NCBI GenBank assembly: GCA_018896025.1
Contig: JAHIND010000026.1
Location: 170,659 to 234,658 of the forward strand
Direction: 5' to 3'
Length of the DNA stretch: 64,000 bases
From: Pseudomonadota bacterium
GTDB lineage: Bacteria; Desulfobacterota; Desulfarculia; Desulfarculales; Desulfarculaceae
Position numbers and translations under genes: made by a program. A model generated the notes under the pieces. It did no database searches, was not told the origin of the DNA, and saw only the letters and a program-made list of their open reading frames with translations. Positions 51,223-59,966 of this stretch are shown piece by piece (position 1 is the first letter of the stretch; each line of letters opens with the position of its first letter).

Positions 51223-52329
51223 ATGATCATGAATATTCCGTTGGTGGACCTGAAGGCTCAATACGCCGGCATCAAGGGTGAGATAGACGAGGCCATAGCC
51301 TCGGTGATCGCTGACACCGCCTTTGTGGGCGGGCCTTACGTGGCCAAGTTCGAGGAACAATTCGCCTCCTTCATCGGAGCGCCCCATTGCGTGGGCGTGG
51401 GCAACGGCACCGACGCCCTGGCCATCGCCTTGCAGGGCCTGGGCATCGGACCCGGCGACGAGGTGATCGTGCCGGCCATGACCTTCATTGCCACCTCCGA
51501 GGCGGTTACCCTGGCCGGGGGCAAGGTGGTGTTCGCCGATGTGGACCCCGTCACCCGCTGCCTGGACCCGGAACAGGTGCGCCGGGCGCTGTCACCCCGC
51601 ACCAAGGCGGTCATCGGGGTGCACCTCTACGGCCACCCGGCGGATATGCCCGCCCTCAAGCGCGTTACCCAAGAAAACGGCCTATTGCTCATCGAGGACG
51701 CGGCCCAGGCCCACGGCGCCTTTATCGAGGGGCGCAAAGTGGGCACCTGGGGCGATGCGGCCTGCTTCTCCTTTTACCCCGGTAAAAATCTGGGGGCTTA
51801 CGGCGATGGCGGGGCCATCCTCACCGGCGACGCTGGGCGGGCCGACAAGATGCGTATGCTGGCCAACCACGGGCGCAAGAAAAAGTACGGCCATGTTTTC
51901 GAGGGCTGCAACTCTCGCCTGGACGGCATGCAGGCCGCCATACTTTCGGCCAAGCTCGCTCACTTGGCGGACTGGACCAAACAGCGCCGCCGCTTGGCCG
52001 CCAGGTATTCGGAGCTTTTGGCGGGATCATCCCTGAGTTTGCCCCAGGATCATGAGGGTCACGTGTACCACCTGTACGTAGTGACTACACCCCAAAGGGA
52101 AGAGCTTCTGGAGCATCTCAAGCAAAACGGTGTGGGGGCGGGCATCCATTACCCGGACGCCCTGCCCCGGCTAAAGGCCTATGAGCGCCTGGGGCACGGG
52201 CCGGGCGCCTTCCCGGTGGCCGAGGGCTTGGCCGCCAACGCCCTGTCCCTGCCTCTGTGGCCCGAGATGAGCCCGGAGCAGCAGGACTACGTGGTGGCTC
52301 AAATTCACGCTTTTTGGGGGACCAAGTAA
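51223..52329 (+). CDS. DegT-family sugar aminotransferase (WbpE/WlbC-like)
   Basis: This 368-residue PLP enzyme has GNGTDALAIALQGLGIGPGDEVIVPAMTFIATSEAV, IEDAAQAHGA, and CFSFYPGKNLGAYGDGG with the Schiff-base Lys. The strings match WbpE/WlbC, which aminate the 3-keto uronic acid from the preceding oxidoreductase. AAAGG lies just before the ATG, and a second in-frame ATG at 51229 is possible. A GGCCGC/GCGGCC hairpin lies in the 60 bases before the next gene. Confidence 0.9.
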   Translation: MIMNIPLVDLKAQYAGIKGEIDEAIASVIADTAFVGGPYVAKFEEQFASFIGAPHCVGVGNGTDALAIALQGLGIGPGDEVIVPAMTFIATSEAVTLAGGKVVFADVDPVTRCLDPEQVRRALSPRTKAVIGVHLYGHPADMPALKRVTQENGLLLIEDAAQAHGAFIEGRKVGTWGDAACFSFYPGKNLGAYGDGGAILTGDAGRADKMRMLANHGRKKKYGHVFEGCNSRLDGMQAAILSAKLAHLADWTKQRRRLAARYSELLAGSSLSLPQDHEGHVYHLYVVTTPQREELLEHLKQNGVGAGIHYPDALPRLKAYERLGHGPGAFPVAEGLAANALSLPLWPEMSPEQQDYVVAQIHAFWGTK

Positions 52330-52389
52330 AAAACGGCCGCCGCAGGTGCGGCCTATTGGAACCGAAACAATTAAACTGCAAGGATTAAC

Positions 52390-54015
52390 ATGTCCGATGA
52401 ATCAACTGCCCAAAGCATCGGCGAACAGGTGAGCAATACCTTCAAGGTGGCGGTTGTGGGCACCGGCTACTGGGGCAAGAACCTGGTGCGCAACTTCAGC
52501 CAACTGGGGGCCCTGTCCCTGTCCTGTGATCTGGACCACGCGCGGGCCCAGGCCATGGCCGAGCAATACCCCGGTATGGAAACCACGGCGGATTTCCTCC
52601 AGGTCCTGGATCGGCCGGACGTGGCCGGCGTGGTTATTTCCACTCCGGCGGAGACCCACTACGAACTGGCTCGCCGGGCCCTATTGGCCGGCAAGCACGT
52701 GATGGTGGAAAAACCCCTGGCCCTGGATTTGGCTCATGGCCAGGAGTTGATCGAGTTGGCCCAGGAACGCGGCCTGGTGCTCATGGTAGGGCACCTGCTG
52801 CAATACCACCCGGTGTTCCTAAAGCTAAAGGCCCTGGCGGCGGCGGGCGAATTGGGCCGCATCAACTACATTTATTCCCACCGCCTGAACCTGGGCAAAA
52901 TTCGGCGCGAAGAAAACATTCTGTGGTCCTTCGCGCCCCACGACATCTCCATGATTCTGACCCTGGCCAACGAGGTGCCCTGCGGGGTGACCGCCACCGG
53001 CGGCTATTACCTGCATCCCCAGATCGCCGACGTCACCACCAGCCATCTGGAGTTCCCCTCGGGCATGAAGGCGCACATCTTCGTCTCCTGGCTGCATCCC
53101 TACAAGGAGCAGAAGCTGGTGGTGGTGGGCGAGCGCAAGATGGCGGTGTTCGACGACACCCAGCCCTGGGGGGACAAGCTGCTGCTTTACCCCCACCGCA
53201 TCAACTGGGAGAACAACCAGCCGGTGCCCAGCAAGGGCGAGGCGGAGCGGGTGACTGTGGAGGAGCAGGAGCCCCTGCGCAACGAATGCCTGCACTTCCT
53301 GGAAAGCATGGCCACTGGGCAAACCCCACGCACCGACGGGCGCGAGGGTCTCAGAGTGCTCAGCGTGCTCAAGGCCAGCCAGGAGTCCCTGGACCAGAAC
53401 ATGGACCGCTCCCGCGCGGTGGCTCCCCAGGATCAAGCCCCCTCGGAAAAGCCCAAGTGGTTCGCCCACCCCACCGCGGTCGTCGACGAGAACTGCACCA
53501 TCGGCGAAGGCACCCGGATCTGGCACTTCACCCACGTGCTCAAGAACTCCACCATCGGCGGGGGCTGCAACATCGGCCAGAACGTGATGATCGGCCCGGA
53601 GGTGAGCATCGGCGCGGGGGTCAAGATACAAAACAACGTTTCGGTCTATCCCGGCGTCACCCTGGAGGATTACGTCTTCTGCGGCCCTTCCATGGTCTTC
53701 ACCAACGTGTACAATCCCCGTTCGGCCATACCGCGCATGGACCAGTTGCGCCAAACCCTGGTAAGGACCGGGGCCACCATGGGGGCCAACTGCACCATCG
53801 TCTGCGGCCACACCATCGGGCGCTACGCCTTCGTGGGCGCGGGCGCGGTAGTCACCAAGGACGTACCGGACTACGCTTTGGTGGTGGGCAACCCGGCCCG
53901 GCGCATCGGTTGGATGTGTCAGTGCGGGGTGCGCCTGGGGGACGATCTGGTGTGCCGGGATTGCGGAGCAAGTTATGAACTGGACGGCGAGACCTTACAC
54001 GTCACTGAGGCTTGA
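52390..54015 (+). CDS. Fused Gfo/Idh/MocA oxidoreductase and WbpD/WlbB-type N-acetyltransferase
   Basis: This 541-residue two-domain protein has GTGYWG (24-29) and EKPLAL (107 on) in an N-terminal oxidoreductase (about 18-335). After a charged linker comes a left-handed beta-helix acetyltransferase (about 357-515) with IGEGTRIWHFTHVL, IGQNVMIG and NNVSVYPGV. The end carries a short CxC...CxxC zinc-ribbon-like tail. The halves correspond to the 3-dehydrogenase and the 3-N-acetyltransferase of the UDP-GlcNAc3NAcA pathway, joined in one chain. With the two preceding genes it should make the diacetamido-uronic acid. Confidence 0.9.
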   Translation: MSDESTAQSIGEQVSNTFKVAVVGTGYWGKNLVRNFSQLGALSLSCDLDHARAQAMAEQYPGMETTADFLQVLDRPDVAGVVISTPAETHYELARRALLAGKHVMVEKPLALDLAHGQELIELAQERGLVLMVGHLLQYHPVFLKLKALAAAGELGRINYIYSHRLNLGKIRREENILWSFAPHDISMILTLANEVPCGVTATGGYYLHPQIADVTTSHLEFPSGMKAHIFVSWLHPYKEQKLVVVGERKMAVFDDTQPWGDKLLLYPHRINWENNQPVPSKGEAERVTVEEQEPLRNECLHFLESMATGQTPRTDGREGLRVLSVLKASQESLDQNMDRSRAVAPQDQAPSEKPKWFAHPTAVVDENCTIGEGTRIWHFTHVLKNSTIGGGCNIGQNVMIGPEVSIGAGVKIQNNVSVYPGVTLEDYVFCGPSMVFTNVYNPRSAIPRMDQLRQTLVRTGATMGANCTIVCGHTIGRYAFVGAGAVVTKDVPDYALVVGNPARRIGWMCQCGVRLGDDLVCRDCGASYELDGETLHVTEA

Positions 54016-54931
54016 AGCAGCTCTACGCTGGGCGGTCGCGGCCTGCCTGGTGGCGGCCCTGTTGTTTGCCTTGAGCTGCCAGACGTTGGCTCCCGCATCG
54101 GCGGGAGCCAAGCCGGCTATCAAGCGCCCGGTGGTGCTGGTCTACAGCCTGCCCTTCCCAAAGGACGTAAAGGAGACGCCGGCCAACCTACACCTGACCC
54201 TCAAGGCGGCCAACGTCATCGACATAGGCCCCAACAAAGCCAATTTTCCTCGCGGATACTATCCCGATCCCAAGCTGCTTCAGATTTGGCGCGAGCAGGG
54301 CAAGGTAATCCTGCGCCAAGGGTATTTTGAACAATGGGCCAAAGCTGGGGCCAAACCGGAACTGGTACGCGATTCCGATGAACTCATAACCCGCTGGGCC
54401 GCCTCCATGCGCGAAAAAGGCGTGGACGGCATAGTCATCGACGAGTTCCAGCCGCATAAGAAGGCTGACTACCGGGTATGGGTCAAGACCCTAGTCACCA
54501 CCCGTAAAAACTTTCCCGACAAGTACATCTTCATCTGGGTTTCGGGCCTTGACCTTGACCGGGAGATGTGCCGGGCGGTGCGCGACTACGCCGACTTCGC
54601 GGTGATGGAGGTGTACCTCAAGGCCTCCGAATACAACGGGCGGCCCCAAAAGATACTGGCCCGCATGAAACAACGACTGCATAACCTCATGGAGCGGGCT
54701 CCGGGAATCGAGAAGAAAACCCTAATGGGCCTGGGCATCGGCGGGCGTTATGATGACGATCCCAAGGTGGACTACCCAGCCTTTGTCACCGAGCAGGTAC
54801 GGCTGATATCCCAAGACCCGGAGTTGGGCAAACTACAAGGCCTGGGCATTTTCGCGCCGCACTACATAGACCGCCCCTCCATGCGGGCGCTGGATAAGGC
54901 CATCTCCAAGTACTTGACGCCAACAAAGTGA
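53975..54931 (+). CDS. Predicted lipoprotein with TIM-barrel-like domain
   Basis: This 318-residue protein has a long hydrophobic signal ending LLFALSC (lipobox Cys near 35). The mature barrel-like domain carries NVIDIGPNKANFPRG, DGIVIDEFQPHKKADY and YADFAVMEVYLKASE, with acidic residues at strand ends as in glycosidases and endo-enzymes. It may process or bind surface glycan. The start lies inside the preceding gene (41-base overlap) but has GGAG six bases upstream. The family is not one I can name. Confidence 0.72.
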   Translation: MNWTARPYTSLRLEAALRWAVAACLVAALLFALSCQTLAPASAGAKPAIKRPVVLVYSLPFPKDVKETPANLHLTLKAANVIDIGPNKANFPRGYYPDPKLLQIWREQGKVILRQGYFEQWAKAGAKPELVRDSDELITRWAASMREKGVDGIVIDEFQPHKKADYRVWVKTLVTTRKNFPDKYIFIWVSGLDLDREMCRAVRDYADFAVMEVYLKASEYNGRPQKILARMKQRLHNLMERAPGIEKKTLMGLGIGGRYDDDPKVDYPAFVTEQVRLISQDPELGKLQGLGIFAPHYIDRPSMRALDKAISKYLTPTK

Positions 54932-54999
54932 TGACGGACGTGGAATAGCTCCAGTTAATCAACTCTGTTTTACTTACTAATGATTGAACGGAGGCGGGG

Positions 55000-55941
55000 A
55001 TGGGACCGGATAAAATTGATGACTTAAGCAATGACTGGAGGATCAAGACCCATCATTGCCTACAAAAAAAAATATTTATGAAATTGAAAAGTAAAGGCTT
55101 GCGGGGGGTGGGCTATTTGGAGAGGGCGCTAAAAATATTTATAAAATTGCCTGAGGTCCATGGTCCGGTGCTGGTGCGGATTGAAAATAATTTACTCATA
55201 AGGGTTGATCCGCTTTCCGATTTTGGGTTGGAAAAGAACATTTTCGAAACCGGAACCTATGAGGCGGGGACCCTTAACTTAATAAAAAAATTGTTGCGCC
55301 CCGGTGATTGTTTTGTTGACGCAGGTGCCAATATTGGCCTTATGAGTTTGGTCGCTGCGCGAGCGGTGGGACCCACGGGTTCGGTATATTCCTTCGAACC
55401 CGAGCCGGCGGTTCATTCGACTTTAAAATACAACGTGGAACTTAACGGCTTGGCTCAAATAAAAACTTTCAATTTGGCTCTCGGCTCAAAAAGGGAGCAG
55501 AAAACGATCCACAAGCACGTGCAGCACAACCGGGGAGGCGCAACTCTGGTAAGTAAGGAAAATAGCTTTGAGCGCATCCCGGTTATGGTTGATACCCTGG
55601 ATAATATAATCGCGGCCAATAGTATCGAACACGTGAAATTGTTGAAAATTGATGTCGAGGGATGGGAGTCCGAAGTGCTTGCCGGTTCGACTGCTCTGTT
55701 GGCGTCGAAATCCGCTCCGATTATAATCTTAGAATATCCACAAAAAAAGGAGCCCGCTAAAAAGATTTATAATTTTTTAACTAACACCGGTAATTATGAG
55801 ATTTATTCTTTTGTAGGCAATAAAAATGTTATCTCTCCATTGAGGAAAGTGAGCGGGGAGCAAACCCTTCCTAGAGGTGACAATATTGTTTGTATGCTCT
55901 CGTCTCAGCGGCAATCCCTTCCTGGGGAATTGTTCGTATAG
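55000..55941 (+). CDS. FkbM-family methyltransferase
   Basis: This 313-residue protein has the FkbM layout: YEAGTLNLIKKLLRPGDCFVDAGANIGLMSLVAARAVG (SAM motif I), VYSFEPEPAVHSTLKYNVELNG, and VKLLKIDVEGWESEVLAGS. Family members O-methylate hydroxyl groups of polyketides and sugars. GGAGG precedes the ATG. Its composition is AT-rich compared with both neighbours, another sign of exchange in this locus. Confidence 0.87.
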   Translation: MGPDKIDDLSNDWRIKTHHCLQKKIFMKLKSKGLRGVGYLERALKIFIKLPEVHGPVLVRIENNLLIRVDPLSDFGLEKNIFETGTYEAGTLNLIKKLLRPGDCFVDAGANIGLMSLVAARAVGPTGSVYSFEPEPAVHSTLKYNVELNGLAQIKTFNLALGSKREQKTIHKHVQHNRGGATLVSKENSFERIPVMVDTLDNIIAANSIEHVKLLKIDVEGWESEVLAGSTALLASKSAPIIILEYPQKKEPAKKIYNFLTNTGNYEIYSFVGNKNVISPLRKVSGEQTLPRGDNIVCMLSSQRQSLPGELFV

Positions 55942-56024
55942 AATTCGAGTAGGCGCTCTTGGTGTGGGCGGCTCCTTTGGATGGCTATTAACTTGTTGTG
56001 TCCTATAGGGTTTTCGGAAACTCC

Positions 56025-56663
56025 ATGCATTATAACCCCCACGGCAAGCGGCTGCTGGACTTCAGCCTAGCCCTGATTCTGGCGGGAGCCCTATTGCCGG
56101 TGATGGCTGCGGTAGCCGTCTGCATTGCCTTCAAGGACGGTCGGCCGGTGTTTTTTCGTCAGGTTCGGCCAGGCAAAAGAGGGCGGCCTTTCCTTCTGTA
56201 TAAATTCCGCACCATGAACCAGGTACGGGATCGTCGGGGGGGGCTTCTGCCCGACGGCCAGAGGCTCACTCCCTTGGGGCGCCTCCTTCGCGAACTCAGC
56301 CTGGATGAACTGCCCCAGCTTTTCAACGTTATCAAGGGCGAGATGAGCCTGGTAGGCCCTCGCCCTTTACGCATGCGCTATTTACCGCGTTATAGCACCA
56401 GGCAGGCTCGGCGCATGGAAGTGTTGCCCGGCATAACCGGCTGGTGTCAGGTAAGGGGGCGCAACGCTTTGGCCTGGGAACAAAAATTCGATTTGGATGT
56501 ATGTTACGTTGATCATCTGAGCCTGAGCTTGGACATGAAAATATTAGCCCTGACTGTGGAGGGGGTGCTGGCCCGCAGGGGCATAAGCCAGGACGGGCAG
56601 GCCACCATGCCCGAGTTCATGGGAAACCAAACCGTGGAAACGAAAGTCGACGCTGATTCATGA
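56025..56663 (+). CDS. Initiating sugar-phosphate transferase (PglC/Bac_transf type)
   Basis: This protein of about 212 residues has KRLLDFSLALILAGALLPVMAAVAV as a single membrane-embedded helix, then RPGKRGRPFLLYKFRTM, LRELSLDELPQLFNVIKGEMSLVGPRPL and LPGITGWCQVRGRN. These are hallmarks of the small monotopic phosphoglycosyl transferases. It moves a sugar-1-phosphate, possibly of diacetylbacillosamine type, from UDP to undecaprenyl phosphate and so starts repeat-unit assembly. I chose the ATG at 56025 (GGA upstream) over the GTG at 55998. It overlaps the next gene by four bases. Confidence 0.9.
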   Translation: MHYNPHGKRLLDFSLALILAGALLPVMAAVAVCIAFKDGRPVFFRQVRPGKRGRPFLLYKFRTMNQVRDRRGGLLPDGQRLTPLGRLLRELSLDELPQLFNVIKGEMSLVGPRPLRMRYLPRYSTRQARRMEVLPGITGWCQVRGRNALAWEQKFDLDVCYVDHLSLSLDMKILALTVEGVLARRGISQDGQATMPEFMGNQTVETKVDADS

Positions 56664-57799
56664 CTGGTGTAGGCAACCCACGTATCTTTCTCTCCCCGCC
56701 CCACCAAAGTGGGCGCGAAGGGGATTACATAGCCCAAGCTCTGGCCAGCAACTACATCACCTCTCTAGGGCCGCAGGTGGATGAATTCGAGCGCCGCTTT
56801 TGCCGGGTCACCGGCTTTGAAAACGCTCTGGCGGTAAGCTCGGGCACGGCGGCGCTCCACCTGGCCCTGGTTGTTCTGGGGGTAGGACCAGGCGATCTGG
56901 TGCTGGCTTCGGACCTTACCTTTATCGGTAGCATAAATCCGGTCCTGTACCAGGGGGCGGAGCCGGTTTTCATCGACAGCGAACGGGTCAGTTGGAACAT
57001 GGACCCCGAGTTGTTGGCTCGGGAGCTTGAGTATCTGGCCAGCCAGGATCGCAAACCCAAGGCAGTGGTGGTGACCGATCTATACGGCCAGTGCGCCGAT
57101 CTGGAGGCCCTTCTGGCGGTGTGCCGGCCTCACGGCGTTGCGGTGATATGCGACAGCGCGGAAGCCCTTGGGGCGAAATATCGCGGCAACAGCGCGGGAA
57201 GCGGCGCACTGATGGCGGCGTTTTCCTTCAATGGCAACAAAATCATCACCACCTCCGGCGGTGGTATGCTGGTTTCTCCCGAGCGAGACCTCATTGACCA
57301 GGCCCGCAACTTGGCCCAGCAGGCCAGAGAGCCATTGCCCTATTACGAGCATCGCCGAATTGGTTTCAACTACCGAATGAGCAACATTTTGGCTGGGTTG
57401 GGGTTGGGCCAGTTGGAGGTGCTTGAGGAACGGGTGCGGGCAAAACGGGACATTTTCCGACGCTACCAAAAGGGGTTGGGCAACCTGCCCGGTATAAGCT
57501 TTATGCCCGAGGCCGCTTGGGGGCAGAGCAACCGTTGGCTCAGCGTGATGATGGTGGACCAAGCTGAATTCGGGGCCGATCCGGAAGAGATTCGCTTGGC
57601 CCTGGAGGAGCAAAACATCGAGTCGCGGCCGGTTTGGAAGCCCATGCATATGCAGCCGGTGTTCCAAGGCCGGCGCTGCCGTGGCGGCGCGGTGGGAGAG
57701 GACCTCTTTTCCCGAGGGCTTTGCCTGCCGTCGGGCACCCAGCTTGAGCAGACCGATCAGCAGCGGGTGATCCAGGCCGTTAGAGAATTACGCGGCTGA
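56660..57799 (+). CDS. DegT-family UDP-4-keto-sugar aminotransferase (PglE/LegC-like)
   Basis: This 379-residue PLP enzyme begins RIFLSPPHQSGREGDYIAQALASNYITSLGPQVDEFE. It continues AVSSGTAALHLAL, VICDSAEALGAKY and FSFNGNKIITTSGGGML with the catalytic Lys, all typical of PglE/LegC. It aminates the 4-keto sugar made by a PglF-type dehydratase, which is encoded at 61255-63216. The product can feed bacillosamine or legionaminic acid synthesis. It starts inside the stop of the sugar transferase (ATGA). Confidence 0.9.
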   Translation: MTGVGNPRIFLSPPHQSGREGDYIAQALASNYITSLGPQVDEFERRFCRVTGFENALAVSSGTAALHLALVVLGVGPGDLVLASDLTFIGSINPVLYQGAEPVFIDSERVSWNMDPELLARELEYLASQDRKPKAVVVTDLYGQCADLEALLAVCRPHGVAVICDSAEALGAKYRGNSAGSGALMAAFSFNGNKIITTSGGGMLVSPERDLIDQARNLAQQAREPLPYYEHRRIGFNYRMSNILAGLGLGQLEVLEERVRAKRDIFRRYQKGLGNLPGISFMPEAAWGQSNRWLSVMMVDQAEFGADPEEIRLALEEQNIESRPVWKPMHMQPVFQGRRCRGGAVGEDLFSRGLCLPSGTQLEQTDQQRVIQAVRELRG

Positions 57800-57812
57800 T
57801 GCCTGGGGCCAC

Positions 57813-58862
57813 CTAGCCCTCCAGATCCTCCCAAGTCAGCAGGCGCTCCGCCTTGACCTCTCGGGCCAGGCGGCGCCCTTCCAACTCCTGGGCTTGGCTC
57901 CAGGGAATCCCCCCTCCCGGTTTTTTCAAGGCAAGGTCTTCCCGGGCCACGCGGTGCCCGGCGGGCAGGTCGCGGACCAAAGCCACGCTGTGGCCGAACT
58001 GGCTGCGCAGCCCGGCCAGGGTGTCGGCCTTGCCGTCCTTGTCCACCGGCGCGTCCATGGCGAAAAAGGCATCCCTGGCCTGGGCCACCAGGGCCAGCTC
58101 GGCCGGCTCCAGGGACGAGGTGGCGTCCGGGCCGAACATCTGCTTGGAAAAGGTGAGGTGCACCTCCACCAGGGCCGCTCCCCTGGCCATGGCCGCCAGG
58201 GCCGGGAAAGGGGTGCCCGAGTGGTCGGACAGGCCTACCGGCACCTTGAAGCGCCGGGCCATCTCGCTCATCACCCTCAGGCCCACTTGGTCCAGGGGGG
58301 TGGGGTAGGCGGTGGTGCATTGCAACAGGATCACCGGGCAGCCGTGGCCCTGGAAAAACTCCACTTGGCGCTCCAGCTCGGACCAGGGACTCATGCCCGA
58401 GCTGAGGATAACCGGCTTGGCGGTGGAGGCCATGAACTCCAGCATAGGCAGATTGTCGAACTCGCCGGAGGCCACCTTCCAGGCGGGGACGCCCAATTCT
58501 TGCAGCAGGCGGGCGGCTTCCAGGGAAAAGGGCGAGCTCAGGAACAACACCTCCTTTTGGGCGCAGTGCTCGGCCAGGCCGCGCCACTGCTCCGGGGTGA
58601 ACTCCATGCGCCGCCAGTAGTCGAAGCGGGTGTCGTCTTCCAGGGAAAACCGGACCCGGAACTTTTCATCCCTGGTGCTCTCAGCCGCGGCGATGTGGGT
58701 TTGGAACTTCACCGCGTCCGCTCCGGCGGAGGCGGCGGCGTCGATAAAGCTGTGGGCCAGGCCCAGGGACCCGTCGTGGGCTTGGCCCACCTCGGCCGCC
58801 AGCAGGGCCTTTTGTCCCGTCCCCACCAAGCGTTGGCCCAGCCTTATGATTCCCTCGGGCAT
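57813..58862 (-). CDS. Nonulosonic acid synthase (NeuB/LegI/PseI family)
   Basis: This 349-residue protein has a TIM-barrel synthase domain (AEVGQAHDGSLGLAHSFIDAAASAGADAVKFQTH, FLSSPFSLEAARLL, KVASGEFDNLP, LQCTTAYP, LSDHSGTP) and a C-terminal SAF domain (SVALVRDLPAGHRVAREDL). It condenses phosphoenolpyruvate with an N-acylated mannosamine-type sugar to form sialic, legionaminic or pseudaminic acid. The ATG at 58862 has GGAGGAG close upstream. It is inverted relative to the genes on both sides. Which nonulosonic acid is made cannot be decided by eye. Confidence 0.92.
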   Translation of the reverse strand: MPEGIIRLGQRLVGTGQKALLAAEVGQAHDGSLGLAHSFIDAAASAGADAVKFQTHIAAAESTRDEKFRVRFSLEDDTRFDYWRRMEFTPEQWRGLAEHCAQKEVLFLSSPFSLEAARLLQELGVPAWKVASGEFDNLPMLEFMASTAKPVILSSGMSPWSELERQVEFFQGHGCPVILLQCTTAYPTPLDQVGLRVMSEMARRFKVPVGLSDHSGTPFPALAAMARGAALVEVHLTFSKQMFGPDATSSLEPAELALVAQARDAFFAMDAPVDKDGKADTLAGLRSQFGHSVALVRDLPAGHRVAREDLALKKPGGGIPWSQAQELEGRRLAREVKAERLLTWEDLEG

Positions 58863-58979
58863 GATTCTCCTCCCAGGCTCGATGCCGGCCGCCCCGGCGG
58901 GCGTCTTCAGCCCACTTGCCAATGCGGCCGGGTGAAAATAAGATATAGCAGACTTGGCCCCCAAGAGAAAAGGCGCTCC

Positions 58980-59966
58980 ATGCTACGCATACTCAACATC
59001 GAGCCCCAAGACTACTCCGACGCGGCGCGCCGGGTGCTGCAAGGCCTGGGCGAGCTGGTGGAAGAGCCCCTGGGCCGCGACCAGCTCCCGGCCGGGCTAC
59101 CAGGGTTTCAGGTGCTCATCACCCGCCTGGGGCACAAGATAGACGGCGAGGTGCTGCGGGCGGGCAGGGACCTTCGCTGCGTGGTCAGCGCCACCACCGG
59201 CCTGGACCACATCGATTTGGAGGCTGCCGCCGATTTGGGCATCAAGGTGCTCAGCCTGCGCGGCGAGTGGGAGTTTTTGGAGACGGTGACCGCCACCGCC
59301 GAGCACACCTGGGGCCTGCTTTTGGCCCTGGTGCGCCGCCTGCCCGCCGCCTTCGACTCGGTTCGCCGGGGCGAGTGGGACCGCGACGCCTTCAAGGGCC
59401 GCGAGCTTCTGGACAAGACTCTGGGCTGCGTGGGCCTGGGACGCCTGGGCCGCCGGGTGGCCGCCTACGGCCAGGCCTTCGGCATGAAGGTGGCGGCCTA
59501 CGACCCCGACCCCATCAAGTGGGTGGAGGGGGTGAGCCGGGCGGCCAGCCTGGAGGAGCTCCTGCCCCAGTGCCAGGTGCTCAGCCTGCACCCGCCCCTG
59601 AACCCCCACACCGTGGGTATGATCGGCGCGGCCCAACTGGCGCTGCTGCCCCCCGGGGCCTGGCTCATCAACACCGCCCGGGGCCCCCTGGTGGACGAAG
59701 ACGCCCTGCTGGCCGCCCTTGAGAGCGGCCGTCTGGGCGGGGCCGCCCTGGACGTGCTGGCCCATGAGAAAGGCAAGACCCCGCCCCCCAGCCCGCTTCT
59801 GGACTACGCCCGCACTAACGACAACCTGATCATCACCCCCCACCTGGCCGGGGCCACCCAGGAGTCCATGGCCAAGACCGAGCTGTTCATGGCGGGCAAG
59901 CTGGCCGCCTGGCTGACGGCCCATGGGCTCGTTGAACAGAGCGAGGGAGACAACCATGTCGGATAA
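58980..59966 (+). CDS. D-2-hydroxyacid dehydrogenase, nonulosonic-locus type
   Basis: This 328-residue enzyme has GLGRLGRRVAAYGQAFGMKV (nucleotide-binding), AWLINTARGPLVDEDALL with the substrate Arg and ITPHLAGAT with the catalytic His. The usual Glu motif reads DVLAHEKGK. Phosphoglycerate-dehydrogenase-like genes of this type recur beside sialic or legionaminic acid genes, but their role there is not settled to my knowledge. The start at 58980 has AAGG seven bases upstream. Its end overlaps the cytidylyltransferase start by 11 bases. A much longer open frame from 57894 is a shadow. Confidence 0.88.
   Translation: MLRILNIEPQDYSDAARRVLQGLGELVEEPLGRDQLPAGLPGFQVLITRLGHKIDGEVLRAGRDLRCVVSATTGLDHIDLEAAADLGIKVLSLRGEWEFLETVTATAEHTWGLLLALVRRLPAAFDSVRRGEWDRDAFKGRELLDKTLGCVGLGRLGRRVAAYGQAFGMKVAAYDPDPIKWVEGVSRAASLEELLPQCQVLSLHPPLNPHTVGMIGAAQLALLPPGAWLINTARGPLVDEDALLAALESGRLGGAALDVLAHEKGKTPPPSPLLDYARTNDNLIITPHLAGATQESMAKTELFMAGKLAAWLTAHGLVEQSEGDNHVG

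Noticed and set aside
52335..52353. Terminator between the WbpE-like gene and the fused gene
   Set aside because: The GGCCGC/GCGGCC hairpin has its A run on the 5' side, so it would terminate only antisense transcription. The forward operon continues.
57894..59966. A 690-codon forward frame as a fusion
   Set aside because: Its first half is antisense to the nonulosonic acid synthase. The real dehydrogenase starts at 58980 with a ribosome site.
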